Below the pieces are notes generated by a model. That model did no database searches and had not been told where the DNA came from. It was given only the letters and a program-made list of their open reading frames with translations. 64,000 bases of DNA, from contig NZ_JAHKPI010000014.1 in NCBI RefSeq assembly GCF_018860425.1, forward strand, positions 620,329 to 684,328, written 5' to 3'. Made by a program: the position numbers and the translations under genes. Below, piece by piece: positions 46,581 through 56,555 of this stretch; position 1 is the stretch's first letter, and every line of letters begins with the position of its first letter. Source of the DNA: Marinobacter sp. F3R08 (GTDB taxonomy: Bacteria > Pseudomonadota > Gammaproteobacteria > Pseudomonadales > Oleiphilaceae).

Positions 46581-47050
46581 GAACGGTTATCCGGCGGGCT
46601 TTGTGGGCTTCTGGTTGATGGTTGTTCGTGCCCGTCAGAGGCGGCGTCAGGTCTCTGTGAGACAGTGTCGGCATCGGGCTGACCCTGGTCCGAGGTGTCG
46701 CCCGTTGCCTGTGCTCCGGCAACGCGACGGGTTGCCGGTGCGGGTCTTGGCTTCGGGGTTTCGTTCTCGGGAAGGATCATGTGCTCATACTTTTTAGCTT
46801 CGTCCAGGGCGCCACGCACGCTTTTCTGAACGTCGTCCAGGCCGACATCCCCTGCCTTGCGAAGCTCTTCGCGCAGTTCATCGGCTTTCAGCTGCCGATC
46901 CAGTTCCGATGTGAACTGACTGACCATACGACGCGCGCCGCCCACCCAGCGGCCGGCAGCACGGGCCGCCGTGGGCAGACGCTCGGGGCCAAGCACTAAC
47001 AGTGCGATGACGCCGCAGATGAGCAGCTCAAGAAAGCCGATATCGAACAT
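46577..47050 (-). CDS. tatB: Sec-independent translocase protein TatB
   Basis: 157 aa. N-terminal membrane helix with the conserved Glu (MFDIGFLELLICGVIALLVLGPERLP), an amphipathic helix, then a long Pro/Asp/Gln-rich disordered tail. Lies 11 nt after tatA. Confidence 0.95.
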   Translation of the reverse strand: MFDIGFLELLICGVIALLVLGPERLPTAARAAGRWVGGARRMVSQFTSELDRQLKADELREELRKAGDVGLDDVQKSVRGALDEAKKYEHMILPENETPKPRPAPATRRVAGAQATGDTSDQGQPDADTVSQRPDAASDGHEQPSTRSPQSPPDNRS

Positions 47051-47061
47051 TCAGCCTGGTC

Positions 47062-47301
47062 TCAGCTGGGGGACTTGTCCCGGGGCTTTTCTTCGGTCGC
47101 AGCCTGTTGTTGTGGCTGCTCCCCGTCGTTGCCTTCCAGCGAATCCTGGTTCTCGGTCTTGGAGTCTTCATCGTTCATGGACTTTTTGAAGCCTCGAATG
47201 GCACCACCCAGATCGCTGCCGATGTTGCGCAGTTTTTTGGTCCCGAACAACAGAATGACAATGCCGAGTACGATAAGTAATTGCCAGATGCTGATACCCA
47301 T
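47062..47301 (-). CDS. tatA: Sec-independent translocase protein TatA
   Basis: 79 aa. Membrane helix ([16 protein letters not shown]), the [22 protein letters not shown] amphipathic helix spanning the hinge, and an acidic/Gln-rich tail. Pore-forming subunit of the Tat system. Confidence 0.96.
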   Translation of the reverse strand: MGISIWQLLIVLGIVILLFGTKKLRNIGSDLGGAIRGFKKSMNDEDSKTENQDSLEGNDGEQPQQQAATEEKPRDKSPS

Positions 47302-47389
47302 GACGGGGTCCTCATTTTAATGTTTCTGTTCAATAACATTGTACGTTACCAGAACGGTTGTGCGGAAACCCCCTTGAAGGTATTTCCGT

Positions 47390-47719
47390 TCACTTGTCCC
47401 GGGACGCTTTTTCTTCCAGGCCTGACAGATCGAACCGGCTGGCCAGTTCGTCCAGGATGTCCTTCGGGCCGAGGCCCAGTCTCGACAGCATCACCATGCT
47501 GTGGAACCACAGGTCGGCGGTTTCATAAACCACGTCCCGGGTTTCACCAGAGTGTTCTGCGTCCTTGGCGGCCAGCAGGGTTTCTGTGCACTCTTCGCCT
47601 ACTTTCTCGAGAATCTTGTTCAGACCCTTGGCATGTAGGCTGGCCACATAGGAGGTTTCCGGGTCGGCGTCCCTTCGGGTTTCCAGAACCCGAGCCAGGT
47701 CTTCCAGTACGTCACTCAC
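47390..47719 (-). CDS. hisE: Phosphoribosyl-ATP diphosphatase
   Basis: 109 aa, MazG-like helices with EExxE-type metal ligands ([13 protein letters not shown] and YETADLWFH). Second step of histidine synthesis. Follows hisI by 12 nt, separate from it rather than fused as in E. coli. Confidence 0.95.
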   Translation of the reverse strand: MSDVLEDLARVLETRRDADPETSYVASLHAKGLNKILEKVGEECTETLLAAKDAEHSGETRDVVYETADLWFHSMVMLSRLGLGPKDILDELASRFDLSGLEEKASRDK

Positions 47720-47731
47720 GGTCTTTGCTCC

Positions 47732-48148
47732 TCAGTTGCTGCCGTAGATGGTGCCGGGATCCTTGATCACCGGGTCGACACTGACCCACTGACCATCCTT
47801 CAGGGTCCGGTAAAAGCAGCTGCGTCTGCCAGTATGGCAGGCAATGCCGCCTTTTTGTTCCACTTTCAGCAGGATGACGTCTGCGTCGCAGTCCAGCCTG
47901 ATGTCCCGGATGATCTGCTCATGCCCGGACGTCTCACCTTTGCGCCAGAGCTTGCCCCTTGAGCGGGACCAGTATACGGCATGACCTTCCTCGGCGGTCA
48001 GACGGAGTGATTCCCGGTTCATCCAGGCCATCATCAGGATGTCGCCGGTTTCTGCATCCTGGGCGATGGCCGGCACCAGTCCATCTGCGGTCCAGCGAAT
48101 GGCATCCAGCCAGTCAAGGTTCTCGACGTTATCCGAGCTATTTTGCAT
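47732..48148 (-). CDS. hisI: Phosphoribosyl-AMP cyclohydrolase
   Basis: 138 aa. Zinc/magnesium enzyme of the third histidine step. Recognised by [28 protein letters not shown] and the DCDADVILL and [11 protein letters not shown] motifs with metal-binding Asp/Cys residues. Confidence 0.96.
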   Translation of the reverse strand: MQNSSDNVENLDWLDAIRWTADGLVPAIAQDAETGDILMMAWMNRESLRLTAEEGHAVYWSRSRGKLWRKGETSGHEQIIRDIRLDCDADVILLKVEQKGGIACHTGRRSCFYRTLKDGQWVSVDPVIKDPGTIYGSN

Positions 48149-48175
48149 TTTTGTGAATCCTGAAATCTTTATTGG

Positions 48176-49819
48176 TTATCGGCTGCCCCGGAGCATCAGT
48201 GCGCCGGCAATGGCAAACAGTGCCCAGCTCCAGGTTGGCATGTTTTCAATCCACTGCTGACCTTCAGGCTGGGTGCCCAGCAGGCCGCCAGCGATCAGCA
48301 GTCCCGCAAGTGTAGCCCGTCGCCAGCGCCGTTCGGTGCGGATCTGCTGCTCGCGGAGCAATTCCAGCGTTGCCTGGTTCTGGGGCTCGGTAGGCCCGGC
48401 CTGCCGCAGTTGCAGCAGTGCATCGTGCACGAGCTGAGGCATTTCCGGTGATTGCTCCAGCCAGGACGGCAGGTGGGACTGCAAAGACTTGATCAGCCCC
48501 GAGGGACCAATACGCTTGCGCATCCAGGTCTCCAGGTACGGTTGGGCAGTGCTCCACAGATCCAGGTCCGGGTACAGCTGGCGCCCCAGTCCTTCAACAT
48601 TCAGCAGGGTTTTCTGCAGTAGCACAAGCTGGGGTTGTACCTCCATGTTGAACCGCCTGGCTGTCTGAAACAGGCGCAACAGGAAATGACCAAATGAGAT
48701 GTCCTTCAGAGGCTTCTCGAAAATGGGTTCGCAGACGGTTCGGATGGCCGCCTCAAATTGGTTCACCGGGGTATCAGGGGGGACCCAGCCGGACTGGATG
48801 TGCAGCTGAGCCACCTGCCGGTAATCGCGTCGGAAGAAAGCCAGCAGGTTGCGGGCAAGGTAGCTCTGGTCGTCCGGCGCAAGGGTGCCGACAATGCCGA
48901 AATCGATTGCGATATACCGGGGGTCAGCGGGATTGGAGGTATCCACGAAGATGTTGCCCGGGTGCATGTCTGCATGGAAGAAACTGTCCCGGAATACCTG
49001 GGTAAAGAAAATTTCCACTCCTTTCTCTGCCAGTACTTTCATGTCGACACCGGCGGATCTCAGGGCGGCGGTATCGGCAATGGGAATGCCATGAATGCGC
49101 TCCATCACCAGCACGGATTTTCGGGTGTAATCCCAGTCGATAAACGGGATATAGATCAGGGAAGAGTCTTCGAAATTCCGCCGTAGCTGGCTGGCATTGG
49201 CGGCTTCACGCTGCAGATCCAGCTCGTCGTGAATGGTGGAGTCGTAGTCGGCAACCACCTCCACCGGGTGCAGGCGTTTGCCCTCGGACCAGTATTTTTC
49301 CAGCAGACCTGCCATCAGGTACATCAGCGCCAGATCCTGACGGATCACCTTTTCGATGCCGGGGCGCAGCACTTTTACGACCACCTTCTGGCCGTTGAGC
49401 AGTGTGGCGGCATGCACCTGAGCAACCGACGCCGAGGCTAACGGGTCTGGACTGAACTCGGCAAACAGTTCCGAGACCGGCGCGCCCAGTGAGGATTCAA
49501 TAATGCCTCGGGCTTCATCACTCGGAAACGGAGGAACCCGATCCTGAAGGGTTTTCAGGGATTCGGCCATATCATCCGGCAACAGGTCGCGTCGGGTGGA
49601 GAGGATCTGGCCAAATTTTACGAATACCGGTCCCAGCTCTTCCAGTGCCAGCCGCAGGCGGTCGCCCCGGTCCAGCTTGGGCTGGGGGAACAGATGCCAT
49701 GGGGCCAGCAGAAAGAAGACCTTCAGCGGCGCCGGCAGCTCGGCGATTGGCAGGAACGTGTCCAGCCGGTAACGGCAGAACACCCAGGCAATACGAAACA
49801 GGCGTTGCAGGCGGGTCAC
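48176..49819 (-). CDS. ubiB: Ubiquinone biosynthesis kinase-like protein UbiB
   Basis: 547 aa, ABC1/ADCK atypical kinase fold. The KxGQ motif is present ([16 protein letters not shown]), with the catalytic-loop region [13 protein letters not shown] and IDFG. Two C-terminal hydrophobic helices anchor it in the membrane. Supports ubiquinone synthesis in the aerobic UbiE-K assembly. Overlaps ubiJ by 4 bp. Confidence 0.96.
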   Translation of the reverse strand: MTRLQRLFRIAWVFCRYRLDTFLPIAELPAPLKVFFLLAPWHLFPQPKLDRGDRLRLALEELGPVFVKFGQILSTRRDLLPDDMAESLKTLQDRVPPFPSDEARGIIESSLGAPVSELFAEFSPDPLASASVAQVHAATLLNGQKVVVKVLRPGIEKVIRQDLALMYLMAGLLEKYWSEGKRLHPVEVVADYDSTIHDELDLQREAANASQLRRNFEDSSLIYIPFIDWDYTRKSVLVMERIHGIPIADTAALRSAGVDMKVLAEKGVEIFFTQVFRDSFFHADMHPGNIFVDTSNPADPRYIAIDFGIVGTLAPDDQSYLARNLLAFFRRDYRQVAQLHIQSGWVPPDTPVNQFEAAIRTVCEPIFEKPLKDISFGHFLLRLFQTARRFNMEVQPQLVLLQKTLLNVEGLGRQLYPDLDLWSTAQPYLETWMRKRIGPSGLIKSLQSHLPSWLEQSPEMPQLVHDALLQLRQAGPTEPQNQATLELLREQQIRTERRWRRATLAGLLIAGGLLGTQPEGQQWIENMPTWSWALFAIAGALMLRGSR

Positions 49820-50457
49820 GGGTTCTCCGGTTTGTCAGTCTTGCCGCGGTTTTCAAGCAGGTTCAGTCGGGCTTCCAGTCTTTCAGTGCGCAGATCGAGT
49901 TCGTCGATAGCCTCGAATGTGGCCTCCAGTTCCCGTCGCCCTGGTAAGGCGCGGCTCTCTTCATGCACATACTCTTCGATATTGGCGTTCAGGGACTGGA
50001 AGGCCTGTCGACTCCAGCGGGTGGCACCGCGAATGCGCTGGCCCAGAAAGTGTGCCGGTACATCGCCGATGTGTCTTGCCATGGCGGCTTCCCAGTCCGG
50101 TTCGAGCTGGTTCAAAGCGCGCTGCAGTTGGTGCGCCAGTGCGGTGTCTCCGGCCACTTCAAGGCGGCCATCGGTAAACACCCGGTCATCGCCGGTGGCC
50201 AGTGCTGCAAAGGCGATGGGTTTACCGCTGATCTCCAGAGCTGGCTGGTCGACCGGCTGGCTGCCAACGCGGATACGGGTTCCGGCACGGTCAAGGGTGT
50301 AGGTCAGGGGAATCGGGTCGGTGATCGTGAACTGAACCGGGCCTGCCAGTGCTTCCATCAAGGCATGATGCCCCGCAGGATCGAGTTCCAGAGCCCGGTT
50401 CAGGGCGCTTTCCAGGATCGCGGAGACGGCAGCCAGCAAGGTCGGGCCGGGAAACAT
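49816..50457 (-). CDS. ubiJ: Ubiquinone biosynthesis accessory factor UbiJ (SCP2 domain)
   Basis: 213 aa. N-terminal SCP2-like lipid-binding domain (~15-115) and a C-terminal helical/coiled-coil segment with [16 protein letters not shown]. Binds polyprenyl intermediates in the Ubi complex. Sits between ubiE and ubiB with single-base to 4-bp overlaps. Confidence 0.93.
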   Translation of the reverse strand: MFPGPTLLAAVSAILESALNRALELDPAGHHALMEALAGPVQFTITDPIPLTYTLDRAGTRIRVGSQPVDQPALEISGKPIAFAALATGDDRVFTDGRLEVAGDTALAHQLQRALNQLEPDWEAAMARHIGDVPAHFLGQRIRGATRWSRQAFQSLNANIEEYVHEESRALPGRRELEATFEAIDELDLRTERLEARLNLLENRGKTDKPENP

Positions 50458-51248
50458 CAGGGCTTGATTCCCACATGCAGGGCAACGATGCCGCCAGTCA
50501 TGTTGTAGTACTTGCAGTTCACCAGACCCGCGTCCTCCATCATCGCCTTGAGGGTGTCCTGATCCGGATGCATACGGATGGACTCGGCCAGGTACTTGTA
50601 GCTCTCGCTGTCTCCCGCGATAAGCTGGCCCATTAATGGCAGGGCCGAGAAGGAATAGGTGTCGTAGGCCTTGCTCAGCAGAGGGTTCTTGGGCTTGGAG
50701 AACTCCAGGATCATCAGCTTGCCACCGGGTTTCAGGACCCGGGTCATATCCCGAAGAGCCTGATCCTTGTCGGTCACGTTGCGTAGCCCGAACGCAATGG
50801 ACACCGCGTTGAAATTGTTGTCCGGGAAAGGCAGGTGTTCGGCATCCGCCTGCACGTATTCGATGTTGCCGGCATAACCACGGTCTGTCAGTCGACCGCG
50901 GCCGACCTGTAGCATGGACGCGTTGATATCGGCCAGAACCACTTTGCCGGAGGGGCCTACGAGGTCCGAGAATTTCATGGTGAGATCACCAGTGCCACCG
51001 GCAATATCCAATACCTGGTGGCCGGGCCGGACGCCGGAAAGCTCAATGGTGAAACGTTTCCAGAGCCGATGAATGCCCATGGACATCAGATCATTCATGA
51101 GGTCGTACTTGCCTGCCACGCTGTGGAATACTTCCGCTACCTGGCTCGCTTTCTGGCTTTTGGGCACGTTGCGGAAGCCAAAGTGAGTGACTTCGTCCTG
51201 GCCGTCGCTGTTTCCGGCCTGGCCGGCTGGCGTTTGCTGCTCGCTCAT
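50457..51248 (-). CDS. ubiE: Ubiquinone/menaquinone C-methyltransferase UbiE
   Basis: 263 aa. SAM methyltransferase; motif [16 protein letters not shown], and the UbiE signatures [13 protein letters not shown] and [16 protein letters not shown]. First gene of the ubiE-J-B-hisIE-tatABC-rsmE block. Confidence 0.96.
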   Translation of the reverse strand: MSEQQTPAGQAGNSDGQDEVTHFGFRNVPKSQKASQVAEVFHSVAGKYDLMNDLMSMGIHRLWKRFTIELSGVRPGHQVLDIAGGTGDLTMKFSDLVGPSGKVVLADINASMLQVGRGRLTDRGYAGNIEYVQADAEHLPFPDNNFNAVSIAFGLRNVTDKDQALRDMTRVLKPGGKLMILEFSKPKNPLLSKAYDTYSFSALPLMGQLIAGDSESYKYLAESIRMHPDQDTLKAMMEDAGLVNCKYYNMTGGIVALHVGIKP

Positions 51249-51372
51249 GAGGGTGTCCTGTCAGAATCTGAGCCCTGTATTCTAACTGCTGACGGGGGCG
51301 CTACAAGGGTGGCGGCGAGTTAAATAGCGCCTTAAACTGTAAAACTGTCCAAACTCGAGAGAAAACTGATTT

Positions 51373-51651
51373 ATGTCTGTTATTGATGTACACCGTCCGC
51401 ATGCCCTGGATAAAGAACACGCGAGGCAGGCTGCCGAAGCTCTGGCGCAGGATCTGTCCAGTCAATTTGATGTGGATTACCAGTGGGAAGGCGATCAGCT
51501 CAAATTCAAGCGCAGCGGCGTCAAGGGGCAGCTGGATATCAGCCCGACTGATCTGCACATTCATCTGGAGCTGGGCATGTTGCTGCGGCCTTTCAAATCC
51601 CGGATCGAGCAGGAAATTCACTCCCAGCTGGACCAGATCATCAAGGCCTGA
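51373..51651 (+). CDS. PHA-granule-associated family small protein (PHA_gran_rgn type)
   Basis: 92 aa, one alpha/beta domain (HALDKEHARQAAEALAQDL then a beta-rich middle and ELGMLLRPFKSRIEQEI). Looks like the family annotated as putative polyhydroxyalkanoic acid system protein. Function not established, and no pha genes are in the window. Divergent from ubiE. Confidence 0.78.
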   Translation: MSVIDVHRPHALDKEHARQAAEALAQDLSSQFDVDYQWEGDQLKFKRSGVKGQLDISPTDLHIHLELGMLLRPFKSRIEQEIHSQLDQIIKA

Positions 51652-51660
51652 TTCGGCGAT

Positions 51661-52410
51661 TTACAGGTTGTCCGGCAGGCTGAACGGTGCCGGGTGACCA
51701 CTGAGAATATTGCGCATCACCTGCTGTTCCCGGCTCACAAGCCGGTCAATCAGCAGCTCCACATCATCCATCTTGCGAAAGGCAGAATAGCCCCGGTGCA
51801 GGAAACTGTGTAAATCGGTCAGGCCGGCCATTTCTGCCGGGCTGCGGCTCATGGATAACAGCCAGCCAAGGGTGCGGTTGCGCACATAGCGATCAAGCTG
51901 CTGGCCAACGTCAGCCACCAGAGTAATCTGCGTTTCTCTTTGCGACTGCAGTCTGCTTTCCCGGTAGGCTGCGCAATATGTTTCGCTGGTCAGAACGCTG
52001 TTGGTTGCGCCCTGCTGGTGCAGCAGTTCTGCGAGCTCAAGGTCCAGCCGCTGGGTGATCAGGTTCAGTTCCACCAGGCCGGCAAAAGTGTTCAGAAGGT
52101 TGTCGGGCAGCCACTTCACCATCTTGGGGAATACCCGATCTATGTTGTCATCGCGACGGGTCATGCCGGCCGGGGCATAGAGATCTGTCAGCAGAAACTC
52201 AAGACCCTGATGGTAGCCGGGATGCTGGTAGAGATCCCTGTGAGTTTCTTTCAGGCGCCCAGCTTGCCAGTTGGCAACCTCGAACGTCGCGTTCAGCAGG
52301 GGGTGATGTGCCTTCAGCTGCCGGAAGTCATGGTAATCCAGTAGCAGCTGCTGTAGCCGGCGAGCGCTTTCAGAGCGGGCTTCGGTGGCGATAAGGCGCT
52401 CTCGGTACAT
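51661..52410 (-). CDS. FFLEELY-motif type protein, unknown function
   Basis: 249 aa, all-helical, with GLEFLLTDLYAP corresponding to the FFLEELY motif of this family. No signal peptide. ATG 52410 has GGAG 9 nt upstream; the GTG at 52425 lies inside that ribosome site. Convergent with the small PHA-type gene. Confidence 0.75.
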   Translation of the reverse strand: MYRERLIATEARSESARRLQQLLLDYHDFRQLKAHHPLLNATFEVANWQAGRLKETHRDLYQHPGYHQGLEFLLTDLYAPAGMTRRDDNIDRVFPKMVKWLPDNLLNTFAGLVELNLITQRLDLELAELLHQQGATNSVLTSETYCAAYRESRLQSQRETQITLVADVGQQLDRYVRNRTLGWLLSMSRSPAEMAGLTDLHSFLHRGYSAFRKMDDVELLIDRLVSREQQVMRNILSGHPAPFSLPDNL

Positions 52411-52483
52411 CGGCGGTAGCTCCACTAGACCTGAACAGAGGCTCGTAGTTTAACGGAGCCGCGGCGGTCTTGCAGCAGGGAGA

Positions 52484-53407
52484 CTAGCCTTGAGCGGCCG
52501 AGGGGAGTGTCTCGAAGCCCGGCACCCACTCCTTGCTGTCGAGGGTAATAAAGTGGCTGGGTGCTTCGGTTTCAATAATTCTCATGGTGGTCGGACTCTG
52601 GCGGGCACTGGCCAGCATGGACGACCGGTCGAGGATGCGGTCCACCGCGGGAATCAGGAAGGTGCCGTGGCGCACAAGGTTATAGACACTGGTGTCCGTT
52701 CGCGCCATCCAGTCCATGATGTTCTCGATGTTGCGAACGATGGTCAGATGGTCTTTGGTGGCGGAGAACAGTTTGCTCAGTAGTTGTTTTTTACGCGGGT
52801 TCATCTTGCCAAAAAACGTCTGGCCATAGGCAGAGGAAGGTGCGCTGTTGATCAACCGGATCAGCCAGGGCCACATGCCGTGGCTGACCGGTTCCAGGAT
52901 CGTCGTAACAAGGGCAGAGAGCCGGCCATCGGGGAGCACGGGCGCTTCCAGTACCACCTCCACATGTTCGAACAATGTGGGCTGTTGTTTCATGGCTTCG
53001 AGGACGACGGCGCCACCCCGGGAATGACCGTGTACCCGTACATTCCGGGCCGTAGGCAGGTTGCACAGAGCCTGGTTCAGGATGCAGGCATCGTATTCAA
53101 TCGTGCCTTCCAGGTGCTTGATGGGCGTTTCCCAGCCCGGAACTTCGGGAGTAACCCCGTTCACCGGAATGTGGTAGTTACTGCAGGTGAGCAGAATCAG
53201 TTCGGTGGTCGGTGCTTCATAGGCCTGGGTGAAGTAGCAGTGGTTTTCCAGAAAACCGTGCACGCCGATCACGGTTTGCTCGGCTACGCCGCTGTGGTTG
53301 CGAACGGATACGGCGCCTTTGCCAACGCGATAGACCTGCCCGGAAAACATCTCCGAGTAGGCGCTTTCAATCGGTTTTATCAGCTTACGAACGTGGCTCG
53401 CTTTCAT
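52484..53407 (-). CDS. Alpha/beta-hydrolase (esterase/lipase-like)
   Basis: 307 aa. GVHGFLE resembles an oxyanion loop and VHGHSRGGAVVLEA the Ser nucleophile elbow. The following acid and His are less clear; a Thr/Ser-rich C-terminus follows. No signal peptide. ATG 53407 has GGGAG 7-8 nt upstream; the frame extends to 53428 without need. Divergent from the wax ester synthase gene, suggesting but not proving a role in storage-lipid turnover. Confidence 0.75.
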   Translation of the reverse strand: MKASHVRKLIKPIESAYSEMFSGQVYRVGKGAVSVRNHSGVAEQTVIGVHGFLENHCYFTQAYEAPTTELILLTCSNYHIPVNGVTPEVPGWETPIKHLEGTIEYDACILNQALCNLPTARNVRVHGHSRGGAVVLEAMKQQPTLFEHVEVVLEAPVLPDGRLSALVTTILEPVSHGMWPWLIRLINSAPSSAYGQTFFGKMNPRKKQLLSKLFSATKDHLTIVRNIENIMDWMARTDTSVYNLVRHGTFLIPAVDRILDRSSMLASARQSPTTMRIIETEAPSHFITLDSKEWVPGFETLPSAAQG

Positions 53408-53729
53408 ATCTGCTCTCCCACCCGGCACGGCAATAGTCTGTTGCTTCTGTTCAGGTGCGCCGGAAAACCCTTGATGCCCCGCTCGAATCGGGGCTTTGTT
53501 GGTGCTGATTGTCCCTTATATGCTTTTGCAGGGACCATCAATCACGGGTTCGTACGCTAATAACCATTGCATCAGGGCTTATCGGCAGTATAGAACTGAA
53601 CGGTTGCTCAAGTGTAATTTTTTGTTGAGAAGTGCGCCAGTGCCGTATGTGGAGCCTGCGAGCCTTGTCTGGCACAATGCGGAGTTCGGTTTTTACTTAC
53701 CTCCACTACTTTTCCAGGGACGTTCGGGT
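53408..53729. promoter_or_regulatory. Divergent region between hydrolase and wax ester synthase
   Basis: About 320 bp. AT-rich near 53590-53635 (TGTAATTTTTTGTTG), the likely promoter zone. An open frame continues through it in phase with the downstream gene but shows no family similarity, so I treat it as non-coding. Confidence 0.4.
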
Positions 53730-55145
53730 TTGAGTCACGAGCAATCGCATCTCCTGCTACCTGCGGATTCGGCCTGGCTGGCTCTGGAGCGACCAGAAAA
53801 CCCAATGACCATATCCGTGATGCTGCGGGTTGATGGACTGACTGCACCACGTTTCCGGGAGTTTCTCAGGATTTACTGGATGGCCTGGGAGCGCTTTCGC
53901 TACCGGCCGGTCAAGCGCACACCTGCCTGGTGGTGGGAACCGGATCCGACATTCGATGTTCGGCACCATCTCGATGTAGTGGTGGATCGTTTTACACCGG
54001 AGGCTCTCCAGGAATGGGTGTCGGTGCGCCTGAACCAGCCGTTGCCCATGTACCGCCCGCTATGGAAATTCTGGTTGGCACCCAATGCGGAAGGTGGGGC
54101 GGCGTTACTGCTGCGCATTCACCATTGTTACGCTGACGGCCTGTCTCTGCTGGGTATCTTTGATCGTTTGTGCCCACCTTCTCCCCGGCAACATCCAGCC
54201 GTTTACGGTGCTCCGGAAACCGCAGAGCTGTCACGGTGGACATCGGCGGCACAGGGCTGGCTCGCACAGTTGATGGCATCAGAACCATCGGAGGAAGGGG
54301 CGCCTGGCGTAGCCGGAGTGGACACAGCCGATAGCAAGCAATGGCAGGATGCGGGTCGTTTGCTCGAGCGCGTTGCCCAGCAAAGCCTGAAGCTGGTGCA
54401 TGAGTTTTCCGGATTCCTGGCAGAGCCGGAAGATACTGCCACCGATCTCAGGCGGCCGCTGCTCGGTCGACGGCACTGTCGCTGGTCTGAACCGGTGCCT
54501 CTTGAGCGTTTCAGGAGCATCGCAGGAGTCGCCAGAGTTACCATCAATGATGTCCTCCTGAGCTGTGTTGCCGCGGCGGTGAGGACGCGTCTGGGGATTG
54601 CTGGTACGGATCTGGACGAGGCCGTGTTGCACGCTGCCGTGCCGGTCGATATCCGTAGTCGTCTGCCGGACGAGTTACGGCCACCTCCAGGGACCCTTGG
54701 CAACTATTTCGGAACCGTGTTTGTGCCCTTGCCGGTGGATGGTGACAGTCCGCTGGAGCGCCTTTACCGCATCAAGCATGAAACCCGCCGGCTTAAAAAG
54801 AGCTGGCAACCCGGCATTGCCTGGGGGCTGGCGTCCAGTGCCACGGTGGTTCCGGAGCCCTGGCGGGAACCGTTGGCCGATGTGTTCTACCGCAAGGCCA
54901 GTGCGGTTGTGTCCAATGTTCCCGGCACTGCAGAAGCTCGCTACATTGCCGGTTGCCGGATCACCGAGCAGATGTTCTGGGTACCCCAGGCCGGTGATAT
55001 CGGTCTGGGCATCAGTATTGTCAGCTACGCCGGGCAGGTGCAGTTTGGCGTGGTCGCGGACGAAGCCGTGATGGCCGATCCCGAAGCATTTCTTAACGAT
55101 TGCCTTCAGGAGCTGGATCGGTTCCCGGGCCACTTTTCCTCGTAG
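53730..55145 (+). CDS. Wax ester synthase / acyl-CoA:diacylglycerol acyltransferase (WS/DGAT)
   Basis: 471 aa from TTG 53730, matching the ~455-475 aa usual for this family. Makes wax esters and/or triacylglycerol from acyl-CoA. The catalytic motif HHxxxDG is HHCYADG. Other family landmarks are LLPADSAWL near the N-terminus, PLW (RPLWKFWL), ND (TINDVLLS) and SNVPG. TTG 53730 with AGGGA 8 nt upstream is preferred; the open frame reaches 53496 but the extra 78 residues are not family-like. Confidence 0.9.
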   Translation: MSHEQSHLLLPADSAWLALERPENPMTISVMLRVDGLTAPRFREFLRIYWMAWERFRYRPVKRTPAWWWEPDPTFDVRHHLDVVVDRFTPEALQEWVSVRLNQPLPMYRPLWKFWLAPNAEGGAALLLRIHHCYADGLSLLGIFDRLCPPSPRQHPAVYGAPETAELSRWTSAAQGWLAQLMASEPSEEGAPGVAGVDTADSKQWQDAGRLLERVAQQSLKLVHEFSGFLAEPEDTATDLRRPLLGRRHCRWSEPVPLERFRSIAGVARVTINDVLLSCVAAAVRTRLGIAGTDLDEAVLHAAVPVDIRSRLPDELRPPPGTLGNYFGTVFVPLPVDGDSPLERLYRIKHETRRLKKSWQPGIAWGLASSATVVPEPWREPLADVFYRKASAVVSNVPGTAEARYIAGCRITEQMFWVPQAGDIGLGISIVSYAGQVQFGVVADEAVMADPEAFLNDCLQELDRFPGHFSS

Positions 55146-55182
55146 TCTTACTCCCAAAGTTTCAATTCACATGCCTCCCAAA

Positions 55183-55201
55183 TGAGCAGAAAACCTGCTC
55201 A
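55183..55201. other. Hairpin downstream of the WS/DGAT gene
   Basis: TGAGCAG / CTGCTCA inverted repeat with a 5-nt loop, 38 nt after the stop. It is followed by TTTTCCCCC some 15 nt on, so a poor terminator. Confidence 0.35.
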
Positions 55202-55323
55202 CTGGAAGCATTTTCCCCCTTCTTTGCATAGCCGACCATGGAATTCGGGCGATAGATCACGCCTGGAGTGTCCGGGGAACCCGGAACCTCTATCCCAGAT
55301 TTCCAAAAACAACCGGGGGAACT

Positions 55324-56427
55324 ATGAACAATAACAATTTCAGAAAATCAGGGTTGGCTCTTGCCATGGCGGCGGCCATGGGGGCCAGCGCCGGCGCTAA
55401 CGCCGCCGTTGAACTGTATAACGAGGACGGCACCAGCTTTTCGGTTGATGGCTACTTCAATGCCTTCTACGTAAACCGCGATGACAATGTCTCTGATACC
55501 CGCAACTCCGACGTGAAGATGGGCTTTCTGCCAAACACCATTGGTTTTAACTTCAGCAAGGACATGGGTGATCTGACCCTGGGCGGTCGCTCTTCATTCT
55601 GGGGAACCGTCAATGATAGCTTGCAGTCACCGACAGATACGGCGATCGATGTTCGTCAGTTATATGCCACGGTGGACGGCGACTTTGGCCAGGTTCTGCT
55701 CGGCAAGGATTTCGGGTTGTATGCCCGCTCCAACATTTTCCTAGATGAAATTCTCATGGGCTTTGGCTCCCCGGGTGCGTCAACCGGGGTCTCTTTCGGG
55801 AATATCCGCACCGGGTATCCCTATCCGAACCCGTCTGCCCAGATTACCTATCGTTCGCCTGACATGGCCGGATTCAACGTTGCTGCGGGCATTTTTGAGC
55901 CAGCAAACACAACGCCGGGTGCGCAGTCAGAGCAGTCGGCTCCGCGATTCGAAGCCGAGTTGACCTATTCTGCCGAACTGAGCGGCGTGGCGCTTACCGG
56001 CTGGCTGAACGGTCGTCACCAGAGCTCAGAAAGCGCCAGTTCTGAAATTGACAGCCAGGGTATCGGCTACGGTCTGAAAGCGACGGTGGCCGATCTTTCG
56101 CTGAGCGCGTCCGGTTTCACGTCTGAAGGGGACGTGCCGGTCTTGATCGCCGATGGTGCGCTTGCCTCTGAAGAGGATGCTGACGGCTTCCTGATTCAGG
56201 GTGCCTACGCACTGGGTGCCAATCGACTGGTCCTGTCCTATGGGGAAACGGACTCCGACCAGGGTGACTTCGAGACCGAGAGCACGTCCGTGGCTCTGTT
56301 CCATGACGTGAACAGCAATTTCAAGCTGGTTGCTGAGTACAACATGTTCGAGCAGGAAACAAAATCCAGCGGCGCCAAGGCAGCGGACGCTGACACCATC
56401 GCTCTGGGCGCGATCGTTATGTTCTAG
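55324..56427 (+). CDS. Outer membrane porin (trimeric beta-barrel type)
   Basis: 367 aa. Signal peptide of ~27 residues ending GANA. The rest alternates as beta strands and ends in a C-terminal Phe (ALGAIVMF), the outer-membrane insertion signature. Resembles the general porins of marine gammaproteobacteria; selectivity unknown. Strong purine-rich ribosome site GGGGGAACT just before ATG. Single gene. Confidence 0.88.
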   Translation: MNNNNFRKSGLALAMAAAMGASAGANAAVELYNEDGTSFSVDGYFNAFYVNRDDNVSDTRNSDVKMGFLPNTIGFNFSKDMGDLTLGGRSSFWGTVNDSLQSPTDTAIDVRQLYATVDGDFGQVLLGKDFGLYARSNIFLDEILMGFGSPGASTGVSFGNIRTGYPYPNPSAQITYRSPDMAGFNVAAGIFEPANTTPGAQSEQSAPRFEAELTYSAELSGVALTGWLNGRHQSSESASSEIDSQGIGYGLKATVADLSLSASGFTSEGDVPVLIADGALASEEDADGFLIQGAYALGANRLVLSYGETDSDQGDFETESTSVALFHDVNSNFKLVAEYNMFEQETKSSGAKAADADTIALGAIVMF

Positions 56428-56555
56428 AGACGAACTGACGTTGTGGGGGGCAGGATGCCGCCCGCAGCGCCGATCTGTCTAAGACTAAAGTGCCGTTTCA
56501 GCTGTATGGAAACCGGCAGCGCCATCAGGCATTGATTCAGGAGGTATTTTAATCA

